A DNA stretch of 64,000 bases from Harmonia axyridis (GCF_914767665.1 NC_059507.1:18478718-18542717); one strand, 5' to 3'. Numbered from the stretch's first letter, positions 23,666 through 35,286 are shown. Notes: a model not told the origin generated them from the sequence alone. Numbers and translations: made by a program.

Positions 23666-23889
23666 CTATCCTGCTCACAGTCACAGTGATCTCAAATTGA
23701 AGAACGAGACGTCTTGATTTCTCCAACATAGCCTGAACCTGTCTGGACGAACCTGAATCACTTGCTGAGCTGAACAAATAATTCATATTGTTGGAAATAT
23801 GTTTGGGAAGTAAACCCTGTCTTTTGCATTCCAAAAGGAACACTCTTCGGTTTCTATAAGATGCCAGTTTCATATTATATGACGACCAT
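21424..23889 (-). pseudogene. PLE-B polyprotein with 7-base deletion in the nuclease
   Basis: RT region is open and close to copy 4 (DKG motif, YGLPKIHK, SLDVVSLFTNIP, YVDD). A 7-base deletion, seen as GAGACCAATG against GAGACGTCTGACCAATG in copy 3, shifts the frame straight after CSEVYIG and gives a stop (GLSF). The GIY-YIG domain is therefore lost just past its catalytic start. The remaining nuclease sequence continues in another frame down to 21424. The first residues are also missing at the palindrome centre. Confidence 0.88.
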
Positions 23890-26138
23890 GAAGAATGGAG
23901 TGTGATTCTTCCAGGTTGTGGCAGATCTTGGAGGGGTTGCTTCCACAAGAGATGCTAAGTCGTTTTGAAACTTACCAGTCCAGAAGGTACAGAAGAGAAT
24001 TTGCTGCTATCAGGGAGAGAAATCTGATGAAGGTGAGAGCTCTGTCAGATGAACTTCTAAAGAGAGTAGAACCACAGGAAAGGTGGATTAAGAATGTTAG
24101 TACTGTTATTGTACCAGATAGAATATTGAAATTTCTAGCACTGGGCCCCAAATTCGGCATTGATATTCCTTTAAGGGAGGTTTCCATGTCGAGGCTGTTG
24201 TCAGATGTGGAGGGCATTATTGATCTTGATGATAGACTGTCAGATGAGGGAAAGAACATCAAACGTTCCCAAGCTGTTAATATTATAACAAACTACATCA
24301 AACCTGGAAAAAGGACTAATAATGTTTTCCAGAGAGAATTTTACCACTGTAAGAGATACCTAAATGAACATCAAGAATTGCTTGTGTTACGGGCTGATAA
24401 AGGCAATGTTACGGTTTTGATGAATAAGGATCAGTACATAGAGCTCTCCAACGAAATTTTACTTAATGAACAATATTACCAACTTCTTACTAACAGAGAT
24501 CCAACCGTTACAATACAAGGTAAATGTAATGCATTGATTAAACGATGGGTCAGTGAGGGCCACATAACACAAATACAAGGTAAATCACTGTACATTTACA
24601 ATTCAGTTCCAGCTAGATTCTACGGTTTACCAAAAATCCACAAACCCATTCTTGCCTTGAGACCAATAATATCATCTGTTAACACCCCCACATCCAAACT
24701 GTCAGTTTTTGTTTCAGACATCCTGTCTAAATATCTTTCTTCTACCAGAAGTAGATATTTTATTGAAGATTCCTTTGCTTTTGCCCAGTATGTGAATGAT
24801 TTCCAGTTACCTGTTGATTATGTCCTGATCAGCCTGGACGTTGTATCTCTTTTCACCAACATTCCTGTCGAGTTGGCAGTTTCAGCTGTTGAGAACAAGT
24901 GGGATACTATCAGAAACCACACAAATCTACCAAAAGAAGAATTCATCCATGCCATCAAATTCCTGTTTTCTTCAAACTATTTTCTTTTTAATGGTAGGTT
25001 CTTCAAGCAGGTGCTCGATTCCCCTATGGGTTCCAACTTCAGTCCATCCATTGCTGAATTAGTAATGGATTTCCTTCTGGACAGCATTCTTGTTAGTATT
25101 CCTTTTGACATTCCTTTCATCAAGAAATATGTTGATGATCTAATATGTGCTGTACCTAAAGACCAGGTTGCTTTCGTTCTAGACAAGTTTAACAGTGAAC
25201 ATGAAAGTATACAGTTTACTTTGGAGGAAGAAACAGCGAATGGAGTCCCATTCCTGGATACAAGGGTGATTCGAACACTGGAAAATAGGCTGATTCTAGA
25301 TTGGTACCGAAAACCAACAAGTTCAGGGAGATACATACACTATTTTTCTAATCGTTCACATGGACAAAAGGTAAACATGATTTTAGGATTGAAGAATCGC
25401 ATAGAAAAGGTTGCCCATCCAAGTCTAAGGCGGCAGAATCTGAGGTTGTTGATGCAGTTGATGCTAGAGAATGGATATCCAAAAAGGTTATTGTCCAGAT
25501 TGATTTATAATACCACTCCTTCGACACGGCCAACGAATGGAGAGAGGAGCGCATCCACCACTGTGGACACTGAGAACACGGGTAGAATTCTTTACTTGTC
25601 TATTCCCCTAATTAATGGTATGACAAACGCATTAATTAACCTCTTAAAGACCACAGAAATTATGTTGATTCAGAAATCTTATTTTAAAATTGACAGATTA
25701 TACAGTCGAGTGAAAGATAGGATGACTGTTGATAACATGAGTGGTGTGGTATATTGTATTCCTTGTTCAATATGCAGTGAGGTGTACATTGGTCAGACGT
25801 CTCAGCTTCTGAAGAGAAGGATTGCTCAACACAAAAGCGACATCAAAAATTCAAGTAAGATTTGTGCCCTAGCAGACCATACCCGGGACAAAGATCATCC
25901 AATGAATTATGATTCCACCAAAATCCTAGAAATTGAAGTTAGTGGAAGAAAGAGATGTTTCTTAGAGATGTATCATATTAAACGTCAAACCTGTTCGATG
26001 AACTACAGAAGGGATGTAAATAATATTAGCTCCATCTATTCTTATTTGATTCATTATGACCGGTTCTGTGGGAGAGAATTGGATGGATCACATACAGAAA
26101 GAATTTCAACAAGTTCAGCAGTCGTAGGGATAACGTGA
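23890..26138 (+). pseudogene. PLE-B copy 3 polyprotein, 5'-truncated but open (747 aa)
   Basis: Plus-strand frame continuous from the palindrome centre to the normal end (SSAVVGIT). It lacks about 97 N-terminal residues relative to copy 4. All RT and GIY-YIG landmarks are present, including VYIGQTSQLLKRR. Motif B reads LDSPMGS where the others have LGSPMGS. It is the first, truncated unit of a tandem whose second unit is copy 4. Confidence 0.88.
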
Positions 26139-26569
26139 AAATGAATTTTGTGTTCTAGGCCATTTCTGTGAGAGGGGATTGGTTTCGGTTCATGGAATCT
26201 TTCAAAAAGTCGCATTTGTTCTGAGTTCGGTGAGAGTGAATTACTGCGACCAATGTGATTTAATGCTACTCTATGTTTCATCTGTCATGTGCGTGTATTC
26301 TGTGGCAAGTCTGGTTGACAACATTTTTGACAACCTCTCTTTTTGTTGATTATTCTGTTTACCTTGTTTACATATGATAATTGATTTCTACTCTTGTGCT
26401 AACGAAATATCAGATCTTTTTTCGCTAAATTGTTGATGTTCTTGTTCATTGCTTTCTTGAGAGCTATTGATTTGTGTTCAAATAAGATCTTTACAACTCT
26501 GTATTTCGGTATGTACTATTTTTACATGTTTTGTGATTGCCTTATTTTGACTGTTTTTTATTGCTATTG

Positions 26570-26615
26570 TAGAGTCCTGAAGAAGGTCCCCATCGGGATC
26601 GAAACGTCGACTAAA
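26570..26615 (+). ncRNA. Hammerhead ribozyme motif, between PLE-B copies 3 and 4
   Basis: CTGAAGA 26577-26583, stem II GGTCCC-CATC-GGGATC, GAAAC 26601-26605, GTC 26606-26608. AATGAAATAAAG follows. Cleavage here would leave a 5' end about 115 bases ahead of the copy 4 start codon. Confidence 0.77.
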
Positions 26616-26722
26616 TGAAATAAAGAAGAGTGACATTATAACACTTATCAATTTTCCCACACCCCTTATCTAACTTATAACTATTGTTGTATATTGGGAA
26701 TTAAAATTGTTGATATTTAAGC

Positions 26723-29257
26723 ATGGGGTTTTATGCAGAAGTGAGAAACAACTATGGAAGAGTAGCATATGAAGCGTTGAAGTCATGGTCGTCATATAAT
26801 ATGATACTGGCATCTTATAGAAACCGAAGAGTGTTCCTTTTGGAATGCAAAAGACAGGGTTTACTTCCCAAACATATTTCCAACAATATGAATTATTTGT
26901 TCAGCTCAGCAAGTGATTCAGGTTCGTCCAGACAGGTTCAGGCTATGTTGGAGAAATCAAGACGTCTCGTTCTTCAATTTGAGATCACTGTGACTGTGAG
27001 CAGGATAGGAAGAATGGAGTGTGATTCTTCCAGGTTGTGGCAGATCTTGGAGGGGTTGCTTCCACCAGAGATGCTAAGTCGTTTTGAAACTTACCAGTCC
27101 AGAAGGTACAGAAGAGAATTTGCTGCTATCAGGGAGAGAAATCTGATGAAGGTGAGAGCTCTATCAGATGAACTTCTAAATAGAGTAGAACCACAGGAAA
27201 GGTGGATTAAGAATGTTAGTACTGTTATTGTACCAGATAGAATATTGAAATTTCTAGCACTGGGCCCCAAATTCGGCATTGATATTCCTTTAAGGGAGGT
27301 TTCCATGTCGAGGCTGTTGTCAGATGTGGAGGGCATTATTGATCTTAATGATAGACTGTCAGATGAGGGAAAGAACATCAAACGTTCCCAAGCTGTTAAT
27401 ATTATAACAAACTACATCAAACCTGGAAAAAGGACTAATAATGTTTTCCAGAGAGAATTTTACCACTGTAAGAGATACCTAAATGAACATCAAGAATTGC
27501 TTGTGTTACGGGCTGATAAAGGCAATGTTACGGTTTTGATGGATAAGGATCAGTACATAGAGCTCTCCAACGAAATTTTACTTAATGAACAATATTACCA
27601 ACTTCTTACTAACAGAGATCCAACCGTTACAATACAAGGTAAATGTAATGCATTGATTAAACGATGGGTCAGTGAGGGCCACATAACACAAATACAAGGT
27701 GAATCACTGTACATTTACAATTCAGTTCCAGCTAGATTCTACGGTTTACCAAAAATCCACAAACCCATTCTTGCCTTGAGACCAATAATATCATCTGTTA
27801 ACACCCCCACATCCAAACTGTCAGTTTTTGTTTCAGACATCCTGTCTAAATATCTTTCTTCTACCAGAAGTAGATATTTTATTGAAGATTCCTTTGCTTT
27901 TGCCCAGTATGTGAATGATTTCCAGTTACCTGTTGATTATGTCCTGATCAGCCTGGACGTTGTATCTCTTTTCACCAACATTCCTGTCGAGTTGGCAGTT
28001 TCAGCTGTTGAGAACAAATGGGATACTATCAGAAACCACACAAGTCTACCAAAAGAAGAATTCATCCATGCCATCAAATTCCTGTTTTCTTCAAACTATT
28101 TTCTTTTTAATGGTAGGTTCTTCAAGCAGGTGCTCGGTTCCCCTATGGGTTCCAACTTCAGTCCATCCATTGCTGAATTAGTAATGGATTTCCTTCTGGA
28201 CAGCATTCTTGTTAGTATTCCCTTTGACATTCCTTTCATCAAGAAATATGTTGATGATCTAATATGTGCTGTACCTAAAGACCAGGTTGCTTTCGTTCTA
28301 GACAAGTTTAACAGTGAACATGAAAGTATACAGTTTACTTTGGAGGAAGAAACAGCGAATGGAGTCCCATTCCTGGATACAAGGGTGATTCGAACACTGG
28401 AAAATAGGCTGATTCTAGATTGGTACCGAAAACCAACAAGTTCAGGGAGATACATACACTATTTTTCTAATCATTCACATGGACAAAAGGTAAACATGAT
28501 TTTAGGATTGAAGAATCGCATAGAAAAGGTTGCCCATCCAAGTCTAAGGCGGCAGAATCTGAGGTTGTTGATGCAGTTGATGCTAGAGAATGGATATCCA
28601 AAAAGGTTATTGTCCAGATTGATTTATAATACCACTCCTTCGACACGGCCAACGAATGGAGAGAGGAGCGCATCCACCACTGTGGACACTGAGAACACGG
28701 GTAGAATTCTTTACTTGTCTATTCCCCTAATTAATGGTATGACAAACGCATTAATTAACCTCTTAAAGACCACAGAAATTATGTTGATTCAGAAATCTTA
28801 TTTTAAAATTGACAGATTATACAGTCGAGTGAAAGATAGGATGACTGTTGATAACATGAGTGGTGTGGTATATTGTATTCCTTGTTCAATATGCAGTGAG
28901 GTGTACATTGGTCAGACGTCTCAGCTTCTGAAGAGAAGGATTGCTCAACACAAAAGCGACATCAAAAATTCAAGTAAGATTTGTGCCCTAGCAGACCATA
29001 CCCGGGACAAAGATCATCCAATGAATTATGATTCCACCAAAATCCTAGAAATTGAAGTTAGTGGAAGAAAGAGATGTTTCTTAGAGATGTATCATATTAA
29101 ACGTCAAACCTGTTCGATGAACTACAGAAGGGATGTAAATAATATCAGCTCCATCTATTCTTATTTGATTCATTATGACCGGTTCGGTGGGAGAGAATTG
29201 GATGGATCACATACAGAAAGAATTTCAACAAGTTCAGCAGTCGTAGGGATAACGTGA
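26723..29257 (+). CDS. PLE-B reverse transcriptase/GIY-YIG polyprotein, full length
   Basis: An intact 844-aa frame from ATG 26723, the only full-length PLE-B protein here. The N-terminus (YRNRRVFLLECKRQGLLPKH) parallels the PLE-A pattern. The DKG motif is near residues 265-267, then YGLPKIHK, motif A ISLDVVSLFTNIP, motif B LGSPMGSNFSPS and catalytic YVDD at 509-512. The GIY-YIG nuclease begins near 715 (VVYCIPC) with YIGQTSQLLKRR from 728. Hammerhead motifs lie on both sides, so a processed monomer RNA could be made. The copy could be functional and could act on the truncated ones. Confidence 0.93.
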   Translation: MGFYAEVRNNYGRVAYEALKSWSSYNMILASYRNRRVFLLECKRQGLLPKHISNNMNYLFSSASDSGSSRQVQAMLEKSRRLVLQFEITVTVSRIGRMECDSSRLWQILEGLLPPEMLSRFETYQSRRYRREFAAIRERNLMKVRALSDELLNRVEPQERWIKNVSTVIVPDRILKFLALGPKFGIDIPLREVSMSRLLSDVEGIIDLNDRLSDEGKNIKRSQAVNIITNYIKPGKRTNNVFQREFYHCKRYLNEHQELLVLRADKGNVTVLMDKDQYIELSNEILLNEQYYQLLTNRDPTVTIQGKCNALIKRWVSEGHITQIQGESLYIYNSVPARFYGLPKIHKPILALRPIISSVNTPTSKLSVFVSDILSKYLSSTRSRYFIEDSFAFAQYVNDFQLPVDYVLISLDVVSLFTNIPVELAVSAVENKWDTIRNHTSLPKEEFIHAIKFLFSSNYFLFNGRFFKQVLGSPMGSNFSPSIAELVMDFLLDSILVSIPFDIPFIKKYVDDLICAVPKDQVAFVLDKFNSEHESIQFTLEEETANGVPFLDTRVIRTLENRLILDWYRKPTSSGRYIHYFSNHSHGQKVNMILGLKNRIEKVAHPSLRRQNLRLLMQLMLENGYPKRLLSRLIYNTTPSTRPTNGERSASTTVDTENTGRILYLSIPLINGMTNALINLLKTTEIMLIQKSYFKIDRLYSRVKDRMTVDNMSGVVYCIPCSICSEVYIGQTSQLLKRRIAQHKSDIKNSSKICALADHTRDKDHPMNYDSTKILEIEVSGRKRCFLEMYHIKRQTCSMNYRRDVNNISSIYSYLIHYDRFGGRELDGSHTERISTSSAVVGIT

Positions 29258-29680
29258 AAATGAATTTTGTGTTCTAGGCCATTTCTGTGAGAGGGGATTG
29301 GTTTCGGTTCATGGAATCTTTCAAAAAATCGCATTTGTTCTGAGTTCGGTGAGAGTGAACTACTGCGACCAATGTGATTTAATGCTACTCTATGTTTCAT
29401 CTGTCATGTGCGTGTATTCTGTGGCAAGTCTGGTTGACAACATTTTTGACAACCTCTCATTTTGTTGATTACCTTATTTACATATGATAATTGATTTCTA
29501 CTCTTGTGCTAACGAAATATCAAATCTTTTTTCGCTAAATTTGTTGATGTTCTTGTTCATTGCTTTCTTGAGAGCTATTGATTTGTGTTCAAATAAGATC
29601 TATACAACTCTGTATTTCGGTATGTACTCTTTTTACATGTTTTGTGATTGCCTTATTTTTACTGTTTTTTATTGCTATTG

Positions 29681-29726
29681 TAGAGTCCTGAAGAAGGTCC
29701 CCATCGGGATCGAAACGTCGACTAAA
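29681..29726 (+). ncRNA. Hammerhead ribozyme motif, right end of PLE-B copy 4
   Basis: Identical in core and stems to the 26570 motif. Confidence 0.77.
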
Positions 29727-29788
29727 TGAAATAAAGAAGAGTGACATTATAACACTTATCAATTTTCCCACACCCCTTATCATACTTA

Positions 29789-30172
<384 letters not shown>

Positions 30173-30240
<68 letters not shown>
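30173..30240. repeat. (TA)n microsatellite
   Basis: Pure TA, left flank of the R4/PLE chimera. Confidence 0.95.
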
Positions 30241-30243
<3 letters not shown>

Positions 30244-30287
30244 TGGTGGTGTATTCCATGCCTCGTCATGAGCTTTCTTACCTGTAT

Positions 30288-31583
30288 GTTGTATCTCTTT
30301 TCACCAACATTCCTGTAGAGTTGGCAGTCTCAGCTGTTGAGAACAAGTGGGATACTATCAAAAACCACACTAGTCTACCAAAAGAAGAATTCATATATGC
30401 CATTAAGTTCCTGTTTTCTTCTAACTATTTTCTTTTTAATGGTAGGTTCTTCAAACAGGTGCTCGGTTCCCCTATGGGTTCCAACTTCAGTCCGTCCATT
30501 GCTGAAGTAGTAATGGATTTCCTTCTGGACTGCATTCTTGTTAGCATTCCTTTTCACATTCCTTTCATCAAGAAATATGTTGATGATCTAATATGTGCTG
30601 TACCTAAAGACCAGGTTGCTTTCGTTCTAAACAGGTTCAACAGTGAACATGAAAGTATACAGTTTACGTTGGAGGAAGAAACAGCGAGTGGTGTCCCATT
30701 CCTGGATACAAGGGTGATTCGAACACCGGAAAATAGGCTGATTCTGGATTGGTACCGAAAGCCAACAAGTTCAGGGAGATACTTACACTATTTTTCCAAT
30801 CATCCACATGGACAAAAGGTAAACATGATTTTAGGATTGAAGAATCGCATCGAAAAAGTTGCCCATCCAAGTCTAAGGCAGCAGAATCTGAGGTTATTGT
30901 TACAGTTGATGCTAGAGAATGGATACCCAAAGAGGTTGTTGTCCAGATTGATATACAATACCACCCCTTCGAGACAGCCAACGAATGGAGAGAGGGGCGC
31001 ATCCACCACTGTGGACACTGAGAACGTAGATAGAATTCTTTACTCTTCTATTCCCCTAATAAATGGTATGACTAATGCATTAATTAACCTCCTAAAGACC
31101 ACACAAATTAAATTGATTCCGAAATCTTATTTTAAAATTGACAGACTATACAGTCGAGTGAAAGATAGGATGACTGTTGATAATATGAGTGGTGTGGTAT
31201 ATTGTATTCCATGTTCAATATGTAGTGAGGTGTATATTGGTCAGACATCTCAGCTTTTGAAGAGAAGGATTGCCCAACACAAGAGCGACATCAAGAATCC
31301 AAATAAGATTTGTGCCCTAGCAGACCATACCCGGGACAAAGATCACCCAATGGATTATGATTCCACCAAAATTCTTGAATGTGCAGTTAGTGGAAAGAAA
31401 AGATGTTTCTTAGAGATGTACCACATTAAACGCCACACTTGTTCTATGAATTACAGAAGGGATGTGAACAATGTTGGCTCCATCTATACTTATTTGATTC
31501 ATTATGACCAGTTTGGTGGCAGTGAGTTGGATGGATCAGATGGAGTGGATATTTTCATAAGTTCTACAGTTGGGATAACATAA
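30288..31583 (+). pseudogene. PLE-B polyprotein, 5'-truncated (about 430 aa remain)
   Basis: Begins at VVSLFTNIP of RT motif A, so the fingers and the first catalytic aspartate are gone. Motif B (LGSPMGSNFS), YVDD and the whole GIY-YIG domain are open to the stop at 31583. The frame happens to remain open leftward through the R4 piece and the TA tract, which is not meaningful. Sequence details place it nearer to copy 1 than to copies 2-4 in places (for example DCILVSIPFH). Confidence 0.87.
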
Positions 31584-32016
31584 TGATGAAATCTGTGTTC
31601 CGGACTATTTCTGTGAGAGGGGATTGGATTCGGTTCATGGAGTCTTTCAATAATCGCATTTGTTCTGAGTTCGGTGAGAGTGAATTACTGCGACCAAGTG
31701 TGATTTAATGCTATTCTATGTTTCAATTGTCATGTGCGTGTATTCTGTGGCAAGTCTGGTTGACAACATTTTTGACAACCTCTCATTTTGTTGATTATTC
31801 TGTTTACCTTATTTACATATGATAATTGATTTCTACTCTTGTGCTAACGAAATATCAGATCTTTTTTCGCTAAATTTGTTGATGTTCTTGTTCATTGCTT
31901 TCTTGAGAGCTATTGATTTGTGTTCAAATAAGATCTTTACAACTCTGTATTTCGGTATGTACTATTTTTACATGTTTTGTGATTGCCATGTTTTTGACTG
32001 TTTTCTATTGCTATTG

Positions 32017-32062
32017 TAGAGTCCTGAAGATGTCCCCATCGGGATCGAAACGTCGACTAAAT
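32017..32062 (+). ncRNA. Hammerhead ribozyme motif with shortened stem II
   Basis: CTGAAGA is followed by TGTCCCC instead of AGGTCCCC, weakening the base of stem II. GAAACGTC is kept. Probably impaired. Confidence 0.6.
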
Positions 32063-32156
32063 GAAATAAAGAAGAGTGAAATTATAACACTTATCAATTT
32101 TCCCACACCCCTTATCATACTTATAACTATTGTTGTATATTGGGAATTAAAATTGT

Positions 32157-32158
<2 letters not shown>

Positions 32159-32233
<75 letters not shown>
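32159..32233. repeat. (TA)n microsatellite
   Basis: Last of the series of TA tracts that separate elements from 8.5 kb onward. Confidence 0.95.
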
Positions 32234-32242
<9 letters not shown>

Positions 32243-32698
32243 GAGTAATATACAATTCTCCAACAATTAGGTCTTTTGTTCTGCGCAACTCAAAACGTCG
32301 AAACATATGACTTATAACAATTCAAACATTAAACGCTGTTTACGTAATTAATGTTTAGTACTAATCGATGATTATAATTTCTACCGATTGCACCGATTGA
32401 TAATAATCGATGTTTAACTAAACAGGAGATATGTTTGGCAACATTTCAAAATATTGACGGTGATCATAGAAAAATCAGGACTATCAATTTTCTACTATAA
32501 TGTTCTCTGTTCTTATCGTGACAAAGTTAACATAAATTAAAATTATTATTATAAATTGTCATTGAATGATAAGTCACGATCTGAATCTGAATCCATATTT
32601 CAATTCTGAAATTCCTCACAAAACCAAACACAGAAACATACAATGGGACACCATCAGGTTATTTCCATAAAGATATAATATTCAGGTTATGTAATAAG
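32234..32698 (-). repeat. Harbinger-like 5' end remnant, left of the Copia insertion
   Basis: 32430-32640 is an inverted, clearly diverged copy of 46833-47045. On the minus strand it contains an upstream region, then ATGGATTCAGATTCAGATCG (MDSDSDRDLSFNDN), an acidic start like those of some Harbinger proteins. 32280-32310 also mirrors 43384-43420, so the Copia element landed inside an inverted-repeat structure. The family call is tentative. Confidence 0.4.
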
Positions 32699-32946
32699 TG
32701 TTGGAATAAATGAACTGGTTAACCGGCTCTATGTATTGAGGCCAATGATCATCCTTCGGAGCATAGAGTTCATATGTAATGTTTTTTTACATTCGACTAA
32801 TGAAGCCAAGCCAACCACTTGAAACTTAAGCATTAATTAATTATTTGTTGAATCTCAACTGAGTAAGCTGTGCACAATAAATACGTTGAACCTTGTTCTG
32901 TGTTTTATTGAATCCATAATTTCAATTCATATTCAAATTTCCAAAG
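32699..32946 (+). repeat. Copia 5' LTR
   Basis: Starts TGTTGGAATAAATG. The duplicated ATAAG fixes the end at CCAAAG, so the LTR ends in AG rather than the canonical CA. AATAAATACG near 32877 is a plausible poly(A) signal region. Confidence 0.92.
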
Positions 32947-32962
32947 TGGTGGAGGCTGTCCG
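32947..32962 (+). promoter_or_regulatory. Copia primer binding site
   Basis: TGGTGGAGGCTGTCCG directly follows the LTR. The leading TGG would pair with the CCA end of a tRNA. I cannot name the tRNA. Confidence 0.55.
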
Positions 32963-32972
32963 AGTAGATAAA

Positions 32973-33797
32973 ATGGAGTCTGAAACTATTAATGAGCAAT
33001 TGAAAGTCTTATTCGAAAGATTGAATAATCTGGAGAATAAAATCGAAGGGAGAAGTGGTACTCCCAAATTTCAATTGCCTAGGTCATTAAATGCTCCATT
33101 TAAATTGAAGGAGAAAACCAATTTCGATATATGGCTGAAAGTGTTGAGAAGCGAATTCCAAAGTTTCGACTATGAATACCTCTTAGATTCAAATTACAAA
33201 AGACCTGATACCATTTCAAGTGATGAAGAGAACAAGAGAATTGGATTTGCTAAGTCCTTTATTCTGACTCGAGTAGAGGACAACTTGAAAGGAATGATTA
33301 TTGATCTTCCACCTCATGTTATGATCAAAAAGCTAATTGACCTGAAATCCCCTAAGATGCTCTCTTTGAGGTTTGCAATAGAACGCAATTGGAACTCTCT
33401 CACATTCCAGAAAGATAAGGAGTCTGGAATAGAGTTCATAAACAGGTTTGATGACCTTGTCAGAGACCTCCAGAAGCAAGGTGAAACAATTTCTGAAAGG
33501 GAATTGAAAGAAAACTTCCTCATGGCCACAGAAATTGCGTGCCCTGAAATAACTAGGAAGTTTGATGCTTCACGTGGTGAATTGACTATAGATGAACTAA
33601 AATCATTTTTAGTCAATGAGGAGGCTCGACATAAAGAAGCCAAAGAGAGAGTATCTGCAGGGCAAGTATTAAATACTGAACTATCAGGTGAAACCTCTGC
33701 CAAACGAAGTTGTCCTTCTGGTCCATCAGGCCATAGAGGAAATGGCAGAGGAAAAGAAATGCTTTGGGCAAAACTTGCTACAAATGTGGCAAATTAA
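32973..33797 (+). CDS. Copia Gag
   Basis: A 274-aa frame from ATG 32973 (MESETINEQLKVL) just after the primer binding site. The first residues form a predicted coiled coil (LKVLFERLNNLENKI), followed by a capsid-like helical region (FDIWLKVLRSEFQSF, ENFLMATEIACPE) of the UBN2/Copia gag type. It packages element RNA. The frame ends at 33797 before the zinc knuckle, which lies in another frame from 33764, so a frameshift has separated the nucleocapsid. An ATG-less extension back to 32886 lies in the LTR and is not counted. Confidence 0.82.
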   Translation: MESETINEQLKVLFERLNNLENKIEGRSGTPKFQLPRSLNAPFKLKEKTNFDIWLKVLRSEFQSFDYEYLLDSNYKRPDTISSDEENKRIGFAKSFILTRVEDNLKGMIIDLPPHVMIKKLIDLKSPKMLSLRFAIERNWNSLTFQKDKESGIEFINRFDDLVRDLQKQGETISERELKENFLMATEIACPEITRKFDASRGELTIDELKSFLVNEEARHKEAKERVSAGQVLNTELSGETSAKRSCPSGPSGHRGNGRGKEMLWAKLATNVAN

Positions 33798-34562
33798 ATC
33801 ACTTATCTAGTGAGTACCTTAACACTAAGAAGTTGTGCTATAACTGTAAGGAACTCACAGATAGGAATGAATCGTATAATTGCCCTAACAAAACTGTTAG
33901 AATGAGCAATAATGCGAATCGGAAAAAATACAGAAATTTTAAGATTCTAAGAGGTGGAAGAGGTCGAACTCAAGAAAGTTCAGGTCAAAGAAGAGGTGGC
34001 CATAAAGGTAGTAAACTGTTTAGACGTGTCAAAGTAATGGACTCCAATCATGGGGAAAAATATGTATTCATTGCTGAAGGTGACACAGAAGCCTACATTG
34101 ATGAAAATGATGAAGTAACAGAGGCCAATCTAGTTGAAGGTAATAAACATTTGAATAATAAAAACTTTATTGTTGATACTGGCGCGAGTGAACATATGGT
34201 GAATGAGGAAAAATATTTAAGTAATATCGTAGATATGAAAAATGATTACAAAATAAAAAGCGCAAATAAAAATTCCAGTGCTGACTTAAAAATTGAGAAG
34301 ACTGGTGAATTAGTTGCGAAGGGAGTAGGTGGAAATATAATCGAATTAAAAAATGTATTATATTCAAAAAACCTCTCTAAAAATCTGCTTTCAGTTCGAA
34401 AATTAATGAATAAGGGGGTAACAGCAACATTTTCTGATAAAGATATTAAGTTGTTAGATGAGAAAAATAATAAAGTACTAAAAACCGGAAATTATGATGG
34501 AAAATTCTGGTGGTTGAATTTTGAATTAGTAAACGATATCAGCACTCATAAAAATGCCTTTG
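33764..34562 (+). pseudogene. Copia zinc knuckle and protease
   Basis: Frame-shifted continuation of gag-pol. The knuckle reads CYKCGKLNHLSSEY, with the last cysteine replaced by tyrosine, and a second decayed knuckle follows (CYNCKELTDRNESYNC). The aspartic protease active site is intact as FIVDTGASEHMV near 34165-34200, followed by LLSVRKLMNKG, the usual Copia protease end. The BEL/Pao insertion interrupts the frame at 34562, and pol resumes at 39329. Confidence 0.82.
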
Positions 34563-34567
34563 GTCAT

Positions 34568-35286
34568 TGGAAATATTTACGATTTAATGGACTGTATAAA
34601 ATATAATATAAATAAAATAAATAATTCCTGCGCTGGTTAAATGGTTTTATTTTGAACACTTAAAACTAACAACAGTTAGAACAAAAAAACGTGAGCCTGT
34701 TAACATAGACTCACGAACACGTGTTTAACACGAAACAGTTAACGACACTGTTAACTATACAAGAGCTAAAACAAATAGCACTAAAACGAAAGCCTTTTAA
34801 CACTTTAAGACTTTACCAGCACGTATTAAACACGAGACAGTTAACGACACTGTTAACTATACAAGAGCTAAAACAGATAGCTCTAAAAACGAAAGCCTTT
34901 TAACACTTTAAGACTTTACCAGCACGTGTTAAACACGAGACAGTTAACGACACTGTTAACTATACACCTAACTTAACTAGCTTAACTTGAGAGAAGAGAA
35001 GAGAGAGTTAGAATTATCTCATGCTTCCAGAACATAGACTTTTACCATAGAATATTACATGCACAGAATTAATGAATTTACAATCAAGAAAACTTATCTA
35101 AAATTATACAATAAAATACAAATTATATAATTTACATTAGAAAACCTCATCAGAGGAAGAAATACAACAGAGAATATAATTCAATAATAATTAAATTGAA
35201 TCAAATATATAAAAGAGAACTGACGCTGGCGCCATCTATGGGATTTCCCTTCAAGTCTATGATTCATAAGCACTGCAATTTCTCCA
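34568..35286 (-). repeat. BEL/Pao 3' LTR
   Basis: Contains a tandem repeat at 34730-34960 (unit about 100 bases, between two and three copies). Each unit carries the palindromic block ACAGTTAACGACACTGTTAA. Confidence 0.93.

Larger units (their letters stand above)
20874..23889 (-). mobile_element. PLE-B copy 2 (minus), left half of a palindrome
   Basis: Terminal repeat with hammerhead at 20874-21423, coding region to about 23889. At 23890 the sequence switches abruptly to the plus-strand copy 3. It extends about 224 bases further upstream in the ORF than copy 3 does. Confidence 0.9.
23890..26688 (+). repeat. Right arm of the 2.8-kb inverted repeat
   Basis: Mirror of 20874-23665. It begins abruptly at GAAGAATGGAGTG inside the ORF and ends at CTATTGTT in the terminal repeat. 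Confidence 0.93.
30245..32158 (+). mobile_element. Chimeric insertion: 45 bp of antisense R4 fused to truncated PLE-B
   Basis: 30245-30289 matches 16179-16223 base for base, that is, antisense R4 sequence. PLE-B sequence starts at GTTGTATCTC (30288), inside RT motif A. The two share GT at the join. The right end is the PLE-B leader ending GTTGAT next to (TA)n, the same end point as the fragment at 30172. Confidence 0.85.

Noticed and set aside
32290..32320. CGTCGAAACATATGAC as another hammerhead
   Set aside because: No CUGANGA core or stem II lies upstream at a workable distance.
32699..32946. Copia LTR ending at the canonical CA three bases earlier
   Set aside because: The ATAAG duplication then would not abut the right LTR, and both LTRs share the further bases AAG.
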